This document shows, in pieces, positions 12,501 through 24,416 of a stretch of 64,000 bases of DNA. This DNA is from Helopsaltes ochotensis (Eukaryota; Chordata; Aves; Passeriformes; Locustellidae): NCBI GenBank assembly GCA_013400155.1, contig VXBM01000773.1, positions 159,934-223,933 on the forward strand, written 5' to 3'. Made by a program: the position numbers and the translations under genes. The notes under the pieces are model-generated. The model was not told where the DNA came from and ran no database searches. It worked only from the letters and a program-made list of their open reading frames with translations. The first letter of the stretch is position 1, and every line of letters begins with the position of its first letter.

Positions 12501-15500
12501 AAAACAAACAAACAAGCCAGAAATCTTCACAGTGGACCTCCCTGGACTTTTCAGAAACTCGTCATGAAGAACACAACCTGACTGCCTTGCTGTTTCACTC
12601 CCAGCAGTGAGTTGCTGATTAAGGCTGAGAATACAGGACTGTAACTAATGTGAAATGAAGGAAAACATTTAACCTACAGTCCCTCCTATTCAGAACAAAC
12701 AACTGTCTCTGTGTCCCTAGCACATGTTTGAGGGAGTCAGAAACAGGTCATTAATGAAGAAAAACTCCATAAAAACGAACACACTCCAATCAGTCTTCTG
12801 GCACTACAACATCAAGAGGAGAGATGCCAGTCAAGCAGCTAATACCAAACCCGTAAATCTTTACCTATTTGGGATGTTTTAATCATTTCCTATGAATTAA
12901 TACCATAAAATCTGATTTATAGCTGAAGGAGGAAGATCCTTATAACCATTAATACACAAATTCAATCAACAGACATTTGCAAATTACGGATTCACTGGGG
13001 CTCCGTGCTGCTCAACAGAAAACCAGTCCTGGCCCCTTTCTCTGCAGAGGAAGCAGAGCTTCAAACGATGGTAGAGGTGCATTTTCATCAGTGCTGCATT
13101 CCAGGAAACCTCCTTGCACAGACTTCCTTCAACAGATGGTCTTCTTAATTTGGTACAAGATACAAGATTTATCGACAATCCTCAGCAACATGGGAAGTGC
13201 TCAAGGTGTCAGATGAAAGCAATAAACAAACGGGAGAGCAATCGTCTCTCAGCAAACAAATTCTCTAAGTTTTCAAGGATTGCTACGGCCCTGCTGGTCC
13301 TGCACAAATATCTGAGAGAAAATACAAAACTATTTAAGGTGATTTTTTTTTTTTAAACATGGAAAAGTGATTTTATTTTTGTCTGCTTTTGCTGCAAATT
13401 ATTAATGACAGCGAGCGAGACAATTTAGGCATAAAATCCCTGATTTGTCAAGCTTCTCAGAAACAGAGGTTTGTTTGTAATCTGTCCATTCCAGTCTCCA
13501 GTACACCTAGAGATGATCTGGCTGTCTCCTGCCAAGCAATCCTAACTCTCAGCTTCTAACATTGTCTTGTTCCCACTGTGTACTGAACACGGCTGAAAAC
13601 GGAGACATTTGTCCCACATTCCCTCCTCTCTGCCACCACAGATGATTCTGTCCAGTGCCCATCACTCTCATCTGTTCCTGGTTACCATTAACTTTTCTTT
13701 TTCCCTTGCCCCATGCACACAACCTCATTCATGTGCCAGCCCTTCCTCACTCTCACTGGTTCCAATGTCCTCTTTTCTCTCTCCAGATTCACACAAACTG
13801 CAACCTCACAGGATGTATAAAGGATCAATTTTATCCTTTTCAAGTTTAAGCATTCGCTTGAAACGCCAAAAGTAGAAAAGGAGTTGCCCTTTGTTTCCCT
13901 TCTCGTCAAGAAGGGGAGATGTTTTATGTGGACAGGATGACTCAGGTTTTAGCTGAGCAGAATCACCCTTCGGAGGTGCCTCCTGGTTTCCACAGAAAAG
14001 AAAAAGCTTAGGGTTACTGGCTTTCTAATGCATCACTAAAGTGCTTACAGGGGATAAATCCAGGACCAAGTACAGACATTTTATTCCAATCCCTGATTTG
14101 TGATCCTTCATCGCTCGACCTCTGATCCTTTTTTTAAGGTTCCAGTTGGTTTGTTTGGTCTGGTTTACATGGACAATCTTGTTTTACCTAAAAAGGAAGC
14201 TTAAGCCAAAAGTTCATGCAGAGATTTTGTAACACAGCTCTCCAGTGTGGAGACAAGGCAGGTGACATGCTATTTATGTATTACTGTGAAGTTTTCCAAA
14301 CAACTTTTTAACCTTTGTCTGTTCCAAAAGTCAAATTACCTTACTAGGAGAGACTGATACGTAAAACTTCAGCGGAGAGAAACAAAAAAAAAAGGTAGAA
14401 ATTGGAATGGTGAGCAGCTGAAAGCAAGAGGTTTTCAGAGAGTTAGAAACTACTGCAGAGGACAGGTAAGCTTTTGCCTCAGGGCATTTACAGTGTCCCT
14501 TTCTCCTACTCCGTCTTTTCCTTGTTTTCCTGATCCCTCCTCCAGCATGTGTCTGCTAAAGACCTCAGCCTGAGGAACAGGACTGGGAGGAAGCCAATCT
14601 CCAATTCATCTTGGGAGCCTGATTTAATTTTCCATACATCCCGACTGCTTCTTTAGCAATGATGCACATCCTGGCTAAGCTGACAAAAACAGTGCTTGGC
14701 TTTCCTGAGGAGCACCAGCGTGATGGAGTTTCACAGGAAACCTGATACACTTGCTACCGGGCCAGGTGCAGCAGCACTCAGACAGCATCTGGCTTTGTTG
14801 TAGACACAGAAATTGCCAAAATGTCCATTAACTTCAGTGGAACCAGGGAAGGAGACGAGATGGGAAGGGTAAAAGTCAGGGAATGTGGTACAAGTGGGAA
14901 GACAAAGCGTCAGCATGTTGTGAGAGAGGATGAAAAAGAAGATGCACAGCAAGAAGAACTGGTGGGTGCAGAAAAAGGACAGCTGATACTCCAAAAAATA
15001 AAAACAAACAACAGACACCATTTGAAAAGGAACACAAGGAAATTTGGCAGTTATTGTTCAGAAGTATCTTCTCCTTGCTACAAAGGTTATGACTGATGAT
15101 TCACTTATTAAAAATGAAACATTTAGGTCAGAGTGGTTTTGGAGGGTTTGAAAGGAAAGAACAGCTGTCTGTGGCAGGAGGAGCTGGTTGGATGGATCAA
15201 ACGACAAGTTCAGCTGCTTTTGTTACCAACACCTACAAAATCTTCTAAACAAAGAACCACAGAGAAATGTAAAGGAGGAGAAAAACACATACAAAGAAAC
15301 GCAAAAAAAAAAAAGGAAATACATAATAAGGGGTTTGGCTGTTCTCTTTGCTTAATGTCATGGGACTATGAATTTTCCTCATTCTCCCTGAATGAAGTCT
15401 CTAACTATGTATCTTTGGCAGCTGACATAGCAGCAACAGCTCCAGTTTGATCACTGTGAACATTGCATTGGCTGCACTCTCAAATCATCTCAGCACCCAG

Positions 15501-17417
15501 CGGCTACTGATTTTGTTGCCAAAATAGGAGACACGCACTTTCCCACCTACATCCTAATAACAGACACCAGACTGGAAAATGCCATTAGAACAAGAATGGT
15601 TTGGCTTGGCAGAAACCAGATAAACACACGCTCGAGCTCGTTTCACCTTCAGTCTGAATTGGCCAATCTGTGATGAAGTCCTAACTCACAGCCTGTGCTG
15701 CACTTGAATGAGTCAGTATTGAAATGCAGCATTGCAGCCCAAATACCTTTTAGCTGAATATTATTATAATTTAGGAGTGCACAAGGACACGAGAACTTTA
15801 GGCAGAGCAGCGATTTCTGGAAAAAAAATGCAGCTGGAAGTCGGGTAAATATTCACCTCAATCCAGCTTAAAAGCAGCAGAACCTGCACTATTGAACTCC
15901 ATCTTCCACAGCGCCACCCTTGACACAGACATTTATACACCTTTGTTCTGCACTCTTCAAAAGTGGACAAGCACAATTTGCCGTAGGAAATTGAAAATGT
16001 AAGCTCTTGGCTAATGTCAGCAACACAAAGCAAAACAAAAGAAACCAATTTGCTTGCCCATCAAAAAAAATACAGTATTGTATTTAATGCAGGCCACATA
16101 GTTGCAGTGGGAAACACGCTATGCTGACTTAAGATCCAGTTCATTAAATATTCCCTATATCCTTGGTATAAGAGAGAGCACACCACGTGTGTGTGTGGGG
16201 GGGGAGCGTAGTTTCCTGGAGGCACCATTTTATCTTTAATTTCCATTAGGTCTTTCATTAACACACCACAATCCCCTCTGCCTAACTGCTCCTGCTGTGC
16301 CAGTGATCATACAGTACGTAATGTCAAGTCTGTCTTCATCGGGGCTGGGATCAATTAAAAAAGCCCAATATTCAAATTACGTCTGCAGCTCCCAAAGTGT
16401 TGCCACACTTATTCCCTGAGAGCAGCAGAAGGATGTCGGACTGTCCCACAGCACGTGGTTTTCAGACTGCATTTTGCATGATGTCTTCAGTACAAACCAA
16501 ATTTATACCCATTGCTCTGAATGCCCAGAAGAGCTTCAGGCAGGAACACCCCAGGCCCGGACTGACCCTGATTTTACTGGTGGCATCTCAGTTAGAGGAT
16601 GATTCACCCAGCCTGCATAATTAACAACAAGCTCAAATCACTTAGGGAGATGATTCATCCCATAGGTGGGCTGAAAAACGGCCTAAATATGATCATTTCT
16701 CCCTGGTAATTCTAAAAGGTTGTCTTTGTTGACTGGGCTATTAATTTAGGGATGTGGGATTAACCTGGAACACAATTACAGGCTGTGTAGGGAGACGTAC
16801 GTGGAATCAGAGTGTGAAAATCCCATCATAGGGGCAGCCCATACCCCTGAAAGTGGGATCGGGAAAAAATAAATTATGAGGGGCACGAAGTTCACAAGCT
16901 GCTCCTGAAACCTTCAGCTTTGGGGAAGAAGACAGTAAAAGTTTGCGAACATAAACAGGGACTTTACGGGAACTTGACAAACCCCATACTTTTACAGTTA
17001 TTTGCACATAATTGCCCGTCACATAATTCTCTGCAGAGGAGAGATTCCCTTTGATTCCAGGCAGAATTGGCACGAGCCCAGGCATTTCTACACAGGAAAG
17101 GAACAAACCCAGAGCCACTTTAGTACGGTCTGGGGAGTGAAGGGAAGTCTGGGGAGGGAAGGAGTGCGCTCCACCACGCTACAAGTTGAATTTATCCAGG
17201 CCCTTGTAACTCTGCCTGAGCTGTGATTGGAAACGGAGACCGACTTTATTCTTATTAGTTCTCTCCAACAAATAAGCTTTCACTTATGTCCCTTCACTGG
17301 CTCCCCTCTGCCCTGAAACCAGTCTCCTGATTAACGAGATATGGAAAACTTCAGGAACAGGGCCAAACAGAATTTTTTTTTTTTTCTTTTTTGGCTCTTT
17401 TCAGCTTGCATAGGGCT
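9558..17417. other. Unique AT-rich non-coding DNA
   Basis: No gene, RNA gene or clear transposon was recognised. Open frames reach at most about 112 codons and are scattered on both strands. Homopolymers occur at about 11159-11170 (T), 12412-12426 (T), 13341-13354 (T) and 15302-15313 (A). A short GT/G run (GTGTGTGTG then G8) lies at about 16187-16206. An A/C-rich stretch with AAACAAAC units lies at about 12480-12515. Confidence 0.6.
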
Positions 17418-17655
17418 GCGCTACGGAAAGCTGTCCCGCCGGTCAGAGCAAGAAACCCTTGCAAACATCACTGCGGAGTTTCACCGAAATGAAAAGGCTG
17501 CGGAATCCTTTTTTGTCACCTCGGGAATGTGCATAGCTAAACGCCGACTCATTCACCCCGAACAAAACAGCTACAAACATTTGTTTTAACAATATAGAGG
17601 CCTTAAGAAATGTGTAATTTCACAGCAGCAACTGAACGTTTATATTGCGATCGTT
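17418..17655. other. CpG-enriched unique segment
   Basis: I count 14 CpG dinucleotides in about 235 bp, far above the surrounding AT-rich DNA where CpGs are sparse. The clusters include CCGCCGG near 17436 and GCGATCG near 17647. An 82-codon plus-strand frame starts just upstream at 17341 and spans part of it, but its N-terminus is a poly-Phe stretch encoded by a T run and there is no recognisable domain. CpG retention in a bird desert suggests hypomethylation or constraint, such as an enhancer or conserved non-coding element. That is inference. Confidence 0.4.
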
Positions 17656-17777
17656 GACCTGACTTCTAAGCTCCTGTAGGAAACCCTAAAATTGTTTAGC
17701 AAGGAGGGCTTTCTAAGCTAAGAATCAAGCTGTGAGAAAGAATAATAATAAAAAAAAGAGCATTCATTTAAACATTT

Positions 17778-18041
17778 TCAGAAGCCCCTAAAAATGCCGT
17801 TTTCACACAGTAAATCCGCTGCACTTGAATGTCTGCTGGCTTTCTGAAAGGAATGCTCTTCACTGGGATGCAGCCTGCTGTGGTCAAGTATGATGGAAAT
17901 AAAAGTGTTGCTAATGGTGATTGAAAAGGATTCCCACTGCTGCTGGCCAGTGTTGGTTTTAGATGGGCCAACTCTGTCGAAGGGAGAGCAACAGGAGACA
18001 GTAAACTTTCTCTGAGACTCCCTAAACTTTGAGTCACCTCT
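17778..18041 (+). repeat. Copy A of a ~260-bp direct repeat
   Basis: This segment matches 20484-20741 in the same orientation. Shared blocks include GGAATGCTCTT, GTGTTGCTAAT, TGATTGAAAAGGATTC, CAGGAGACAGTAAACTTT and TAAACTTTGA, followed by TCACCTCT. By eye the identity is about 75-80% over the core, with a few short indels. The two copies end exactly 2,700 bp apart. Similarity fades on both sides. I do not recognise it as CR1 or an LTR. It could be an ancient interspersed repeat or a local duplication. Confidence 0.8.
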
Positions 18042-20140
18042 TCTTCCCTTCCTTTTAACACTAGCCTGCCTCATTATTCCTCTGCAGAGCTTTGTATTAA
18101 CCCAGTCTGGACCAGACTGTCACTGGAAATGTAAAGGTGCAGATTTTTCACACAAGGGCAACGCACAAAAAAAAAAAAAAAAGAAATGAACCAGGGCATT
18201 AGCACAGCAGCAAGTCAACAAGCCCAAAATGCTTCCACATTTTGGGTAAGATCAAGAAACAAAGTTGTACTCAAGGGTAAGTATTCATCCTCTTTAACTG
18301 GGGTGCTTCATACTGATGGCAACCTCAGGAGCACAGCTTGGTTTCGTCAGGAATTTCAGCTTTTTAAGGAAATTTGGCTTTGCACGGGCACACAGAAACT
18401 TTGTTCAGATGTTGGCAATGCTCAGGGCAGGCAGGCCGAGGCAGGGGGTTTGAGAAATCATGAATTTGGCTTCTGACTCCTGAATCCCTACGTTATTCCA
18501 TACATTAATATCTACATATATCTATTCTGTACATTAAACAGAAGACATAGCTCTCCTCCTCAGGAGGAGTGGACTTTTTTGGATGTCTTTTCTGCCTCAC
18601 ATGCTGCAGAATCAGCAAACTGTAACTTTTCAGCACTGGGTGAAGTTTTAACTGGGCTTTGTCATTAATTGCATGGAGTTTTTGGAAGTATCCTGTACCT
18701 TTGGGCTCAGGGGGAACTTGGAAATCCAGTGAGTGAAAGAAAATCAATTAATGGCATTAAGGGGTGAGGTGGGGGGGGATAAATAAGATATAACTAAGGA
18801 AAACACAATAATGGGATGCTTGGCCTGGGGCGGTTGCCTCAGCCAAGGCTGTGCCCGATAGCACAAATTCTGCTGTTTAAATAAATCCATTTGCCTAGAG
18901 CCTCTGAGGGGGGAGGAGCAGGGTGCAGAGTGGGGACAGCAGCAGGCCACACACTCTGTTCCAGATGCTCAACACGCTTCGTTCCACCCAGGTTCTCTCG
19001 ACTGATCTAACCTAGCACAAACCACGGGCCTCACTAGCATCTGAGAGGATTTCAGCTCTGCTGTGCTGTTTTTACTCACTCGGTATGCCTCGGCAGGAAG
19101 CACAAGGGAGAAGGTGAGTCAAAACTTAAGTGTACTCTTAAGGGATGTTTTGATGGTTGGAAAATGCTTTCAATTCAATGTAAACAATCCCAGCAACAAG
19201 GCTGGCCCTCCTTAAGCTACTCTCTGTATATTGATGTACAGATATCAAAGTCTAGAAGATAATCTCACAGAACACAATGCATGTAATAATTGGTCCCTCT
19301 CCACAGTCTAATTTACTATTTTTGATCAATCTAGCTCTTTTGTGGCCATTCTAGCCTAGTCCTCAGCAAAATGCCAAATGTTATGGATCAAAGGCTCTAG
19401 AGAATGCTCACTTTCAGGCCTGTAAAGACACAGCAATTCTCCAAGTTTGGTTGCTTTTTTCCCTCCCCTACGCTCTCACAGGTATCTACTGCAAGCAGTA
19501 ATCATTTTGTGCAACCTTTTAGCATACACTTACTCCATCAACGGCTGAGAAATTGGCTGAAAACGACTGGTTGAAAACAACTCTTGCACCTGACAGGTGT
19601 TCATTCACCTCACCCCAGCCTCTGGTAAGGTCCATCACACAGCTGGGAGGGCATCCAGCCATCCTGTGCCGCAGGTGATGGCATCAAAACCCCTGCATTA
19701 TCTGTTTAGGCACATTTTCTCCTGACTGTTTCATATATTTATTGTACTTAGCATGCTACAGTGTCATCTTTCTCCTGCAGATCTCACCGAGCATCCAAGA
19801 TCTAGCTGAAAATTACCAAGTTGGCAGTGTCTAAAGAGGAGAAGTCTGCGCATTTCCAATTTATCCTGTTCCTGTATCCAGACAGAGTTACCCTGCTCTC
19901 TTCTCCCTCTGATTGCCTCTTCCAGGTGTACTCATTTTAGATCCATAAAAAAGTGAATTACCAGGACTAGTGTCAGCAACCTAGTCTCAAATGTATGACT
20001 GCCTTGACAAGAAACTAAACATTAAAAAAAAAAAAAAATCCCTGTATGACTTCTTTCTTGGGCACAACAAAATTTTAATAAAGGTTTGGTTTCCTGATGA
20101 GCTGAAAAAATTATTTTAGAGCTAAGGCATAGCCTAGAAC

Positions 20141-20235
20141 TTGACTTAGTGGCTGTAACAACCTCCTTGGGCCTCACTTTCTCCCTAGTGAAAACAGGGT
20201 TGCTGAACTACTCAGAGAGAGCTGCAAGTGAAAAC
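20141..20235 (+). mobile_element. Possible MIR-like SINE fragment
   Basis: The order of short blocks, AACCTCCTTGGGCCTCACTT, then CTCCCTAGTGAAAACAGGG, then GTTGCTGA, resembles the 3' half of the amniote MIR SINE (ACCTC..GGCCTCAGTTT..CATCTGTAAAATGGGG). Divergence is high, as expected for so old an element in a bird. A chance match is possible, and a profile search is needed to settle it. Confidence 0.4.
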
Positions 20236-20483
20236 ATCTAGGTGAAAGACGTCTTTGTGTTAGGAAGGTTCTCCATACACAACATAAATAACCTTATCAT
20301 GCTTTTTAAGACACTGGAGGGGAGCAGCAGTTTCCTGTTGGAGGTTCCAGCAAAGATGAAGTCACACAGAAGAAAAAGCTGAAGATGGGATGCTACTGAG
20401 TAAGAGCTATGCTATCCCTTATCTCATTTGGAGGTTGGTGAAGGGCTTTCCAGATTCCTGCTGTGAATTTGTCTCAGTGTTTT

Positions 20484-20741
20484 TTAAGGGCCCTTAAAAA
20501 CGTCATTTGTCACAGAGCAAATCCTGGATGTCTGGTTACTTTCTGCAGGGAATGCTCTTTGCCGGGCTGCAGCTTGCCAGGGGTCAAATATGACAGAAAT
20601 GAAGTGTTGCTAATAGTGATTGAAAAGGATTCCTACTGTTTGTGGCTGGTGCTGGTTATTAGAAAGGCCAAATTTGTGGGACAGAAAGCAGCAGGAGACA
20701 GTAAACTTTCCCTAAGACTTGCTAAACTTTGAATCACCTCT
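20484..20741 (+). repeat. Copy B of the ~260-bp direct repeat
   Basis: This is the second copy of the segment at 17778-18041, in the same orientation. It lacks about 9 bp relative to copy A near its 5' third. The best-conserved part is the last 165 bp or so, around GTGTTGCTAATAGTGATTG and GGAGACAGTAAACTTTCC. An open frame of 89 codons runs through this copy on the plus strand. In copy A the longest frames are on the minus strand (97-98 codons), so the pair shows no shared coding frame. Confidence 0.8.
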
Positions 20742-23700
20742 GCTACCAGTGCCGTTCTGTCAGACCTATTTGGAGAAAACTGATATTATAATTACTAATC
20801 TCAGCAAGGGCCTAATGTGCAACCTGAGGCACTCCTCTGCCAGCTGTATAATTATGGATGGGCTGGAGAGACCTGCAGGCACTGCCTCTGTCCCCCCCAA
20901 GCCCTAAAACTCACAGGATTAGGTTACTGCTCTGCCCAGGCTGCCGGGGACAGGTGAGCGAGGGGCAAACTTGCTGGGCTGCCACGAGAGAAAATTATTG
21001 TTGTCAAAACCGACTGCCAGCTATTAAAGGTTTGAATGTCACCTCAAAAAAAACCCCCTCTCCTTTTCAGACCCTTTAAGTGGTGGCTGTCTGAGGCAGG
21101 ATTCACCCCTCTCTCAGGCAACAAATATTGATGGCTGAGAACATTTTTGTTTTGCCGTATTATTTCCTCCACCTCTTCCACACCCTACAGCTTCTGCACC
21201 CCTTGGGTTAAAACTTGCCATAAAATCAGTTTGGGCTGTGTATAGTTCAACTTTATCCTCTACAGTCTCTTGGATACATTGCAAAGATCTGATTTTTTTA
21301 AACCCTAGGCAGCATTTACCATCAAAAAGCTCTGCTCTTTGAATCTTCGTCCACCAAAAGGAGATAAATCACCGACTGTAGGAAGAGAAATAGGTCCTTG
21401 TTCAGGCAGAGTGGAACAAGGAGTGTGCACTTGAGCCAAGCAATGTGAAAAGTGAAGCCAGATGAAGGCCACGACGTTGTAAACCCCATAGACATGCTGG
21501 CTCAGACAAGTGAGTGGTCCTCCTGCAAAAGGTGATATATCCTTGCCCAAAATTAAGTGTGGATAGAAGCACTGTGCAGGATCAGGCCCGGAGGACTGGA
21601 CTCTCAGCAGGCTGATCACCTTTCTGGAGTGCAGAGCAGGCTGCTGCCCTATTGATTTCTGCAGCAACAGAGGGGGCTTAGCACCTCAGAGCATCAAATT
21701 TCCAAGCCTGGAAGAGACTTGGGCTCTGGAATGGATTAAAGTCACATGTGAGGTATTTGGGAAGGCCTGAATTCAGTTGCAGCGCTCAGTAACAGCAACC
21801 ACCATTTATTCTGGTTACTACAATTCATTTGGACAGTGTTTACAATATCATCCCCCCTTCCTCCATTATTAGACAAACAACTTTGATAGGTAGCCCTTTA
21901 TTTTTTACAGCGTTTCGGAGCAGAATAAACACACGGCCTGGGTTATTTATGGAGCGAGCTTTCTGCACGGGGTGCCTTAGCCAAGGAAGTGTGAATTCAA
22001 TAGTGAATTACAATATATTCAATAGGAATATACATGCTATGCGTATTCCACCAGACAACAGTGAGCCAGCAGCCAGGGAGGAAGGGGAGAAAGGAAAAAA
22101 ACACACGGAAGACACCATCTTCTCCATGTCATGCCATCAGAAAACCCTCCCCACAAACGTTAGGGAGGCTGTTTGCCAAATTGTGCTTTACTGACTCAGA
22201 AAAGCGACCAGAACTGATTTAAAGGACTTTTCCTGTTGGCCAGGGAAGCAAGAGAAACACCTGAGCCCTTCATTTCCCTGTTGGTGCCTATTCCCTAGGA
22301 AATGCCATGTCAGCTGTTTGGGAAAGCGTGGCTGGCATTTGGTGGACATGAGTGCTGCAGATGGTTACAGAAAGGCAGGCTCACTTGAAAGGGGTTTTTT
22401 TTTTCCTAAAAATTTAGGATGAAGATGAGGGTTTTTTTAATTGAAGGAGAAGACATTCAGAGGAAAGGAGAAAGAACAAGACAATCAGGTTTTATTCCAC
22501 ATGCTTTTGCCATCTGCTATTGCCTGAAATCTTTTCTACAGGCAGGCTAACAGAGGATCTAATTCAAAATTGACAAATTCTGATATCCTCCTCTATACAG
22601 CACATAAAGTATGGGCCTTATCGCTTCAGATTTTTTCTTTTTTTTCATTTTTTGATCCTTCATCCCACCCCTAAATTGGGGATTATACAGCAAATGGATA
22701 TCACCATAGGAACACTGGTTCACACCCAGAAGCTTCCGGAACAGTTGAACAGTTGCAGTGAGTTTAACTGCGTGCATATTTGTACTATCCATCAACTTGA
22801 TGCATGTCTTGATTTTGACTAAAACACACCTAAAAATGACCAATCAGTCCTTGCTGCCTCACCACTGACTAGATTTCCAGTTGCAAATGCTGAGACCCCA
22901 GCCCACCCCTAGTCCCCTACACATGCACATCACGAATTAACTCAGCACATCAATAAAGAGGCTCAACAGCTTGCCAGGAAAGAATACAACCAGCAAATAC
23001 ACACACACAAAAATCAAATAAATAGCAACGATTGCAACTCAGATGCGTCTGCCTTTTGGAATTAATGAAATTCAAGTGTTCACTGCATGTTCAAGATGGG
23101 AAGTTGATTTGAGGTCAGAAAATTGAAGAAAAAATCCTCGAAGGCTGCACTGTGTCAAAGACTGCAACACATTATCATCCTGCTCTGGGGAAAGGTTTCT
23201 GAATATGACTGGGAAGTTTGGAAAAACTCTCTTCTGGCTTCCATAAAAAACTGTGCTCCTAAACCCAGATGAACCAAAACCTACACTCTGGTTTGCTAAA
23301 GAGAAGCCAGTCCTCCCATTTATTGCAAAGCACTTTTAAAAAAACATTCCCTCCATCTAGACAAGATCAAAAAACCATGTTGCTCATTGCTGTAATGTAA
23401 AGTTAAAGCATAATGCTAATTCCACATGTCATGTTACAGGAATGATTGATATAAATAAATCTGGAGCTGCTTGATAAGAAATATACAAACACGTCCCTTC
23501 TCTTTTAGAAAAAGTTCATACAAGCCAAAGCCAAGCCTCTCATGTTTTTTATCAGATCATTCCTCATTTTGAATATTTTCCCACGACTTAGTGCATTTTT
23601 TAATAAAAAGATAAAGCCCTTTTATAGGATAGACTTCTCCTTGCACAGCTAATACTGGGAAAAATCTCAGGTCTTCTTTCAAAATATTTGATATCAGACT

Positions 23701-24052
23701 TGAGATACATCAACAGATATGAAGTAGAGCAGCAGAAAAAGATTAACTTGTGTCAAACATCAATGTGTCTGCTTCTAAATTATTCTCATTTATAGCAGAG
23801 CAGCACTAAAGAGCCTCCCACATGACCCCTTGCACTAGGCTCTCCCCGGAGAGCTGGGAAGGTGATGATTTCAGACTCAGAAACTCTGATCTGCCAGTGA
23901 CCTGTACACCAAGAACCTGTGTCTCCAGATCCACGAGGAACAGGATCTTCCAATTCAGAAAGGAAGAAGACTGGCAGGAATCAGTGTCTATTTATCTGGA
24001 TGTCAAAACTTCCTGGAGTAGCAACGCTCGATGCTAACCAATATTTTGGTCA
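20742..24052. other. Unique non-coding DNA
   Basis: No gene is supported. A 120-codon minus-strand frame (21305-21667) and a 121-codon plus-strand frame (21829-22194) overlap nothing recognisable. A short (CA)n run sits at about 22999-23010. The rest is AT-rich unique sequence up to the LTR insertion. Confidence 0.6.
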
Positions 24053-24058
24053 GGGTGC
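24053..24058 (+). repeat. Target-site duplication, left copy (GGGTGC)
   Basis: The six bases GGGTGC immediately precede the TG of the LTR and are repeated exactly after its terminal CA at 24411-24416. A 6-bp duplication is characteristic of class II (beta/alpha-like, ERVK) retroviral integration. Confidence 0.93.
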
Positions 24059-24291
24059 TGTTGCCCTGACTTTTGCAGCCTTTCTGATTGTATTTATTAG
24101 TTCTTAAAATGCAGTCAGAATTCTCAATGTTAGGCAGTGCTTTGCCTTTTCTCACGCTGGTGTTATCTGTAGATAGGGTTTGTTTAGGAAATATATTTAG
24201 GAAATATCACATACACTCAGATGGAAAAAACACTTGACTGACTGTCGGTTGGGCCAGTGGAGTTGGAGAGGTGACCATACTCTACTCTCAT

Positions 24292-24324
24292 CCAATCCCT
24301 GGCATGGATCTGAGATCTATATAA
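24292..24324 (+). promoter_or_regulatory. LTR promoter: CCAAT box and TATA box
   Basis: CCAAT at 24292-24296 is followed 26 bp later (start to start) by TATATAA at 24318-24324. The same arrangement and spacing occur in the copy at 55335-55367. In an intact provirus this would drive transcription starting about 25-30 bp downstream. Whether it is active now is unknown. Confidence 0.8.
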
Positions 24325-24333
24325 GAAAGAAAG

Positions 24334-24339
24334 AATAAA
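24334..24339 (+). terminator. LTR polyadenylation signal AATAAA
   Basis: AATAAA lies only 16 bp (start to start) after the TATA box, so it would fall upstream of the expected transcription start, that is, in U3. This implies a very short R region, as is known for some betaretroviruses such as MMTV. The second copy has AATAAC at the equivalent place. Confidence 0.7.
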
Positions 24340-24410
24340 GTCAAGCCCTCTTTTGATCCGTCTCCTCATCCAGCATCCTGCGTGTTTATTGCTGTGCTAA
24401 ACATCCCACA

Positions 24411-24416
24411 GGGTGC
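24411..24416 (+). repeat. Target-site duplication, right copy (GGGTGC)
   Basis: Exact match to the six bases before the LTR. Confidence 0.93.

Larger units (their letters stand above)
24059..24410 (+). mobile_element. Solo LTR, class II (ERVK-like) endogenous retrovirus
   Basis: A 352-bp element starts TGTTGCCCTGAC and ends ATCCCACA, so it has the canonical TG...CA ends. It is bounded by a perfect 6-bp duplication. It carries a CCAAT box (24292-24296), a TATA box (24318-24324) and an AATAAA signal (24334-24339) on the plus strand, which fixes its orientation. A second copy, roughly 92% identical by eye, lies at 55105-55452 with a different duplication, so the two are independent insertions. 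No gag, pol or env sequence, primer-binding site or second LTR adjoins it. It is therefore a solo LTR left by LTR-LTR recombination. The exact family name is not assigned. Confidence 0.93.

Noticed and set aside
23822..24107. Open frames ending in the same hydrophobic peptide as the frame at 54908-55153 (ALTFAAFL...)
   Set aside because: The shared peptide is the chance translation of the start of the two LTR copies and not a conserved protein tail.
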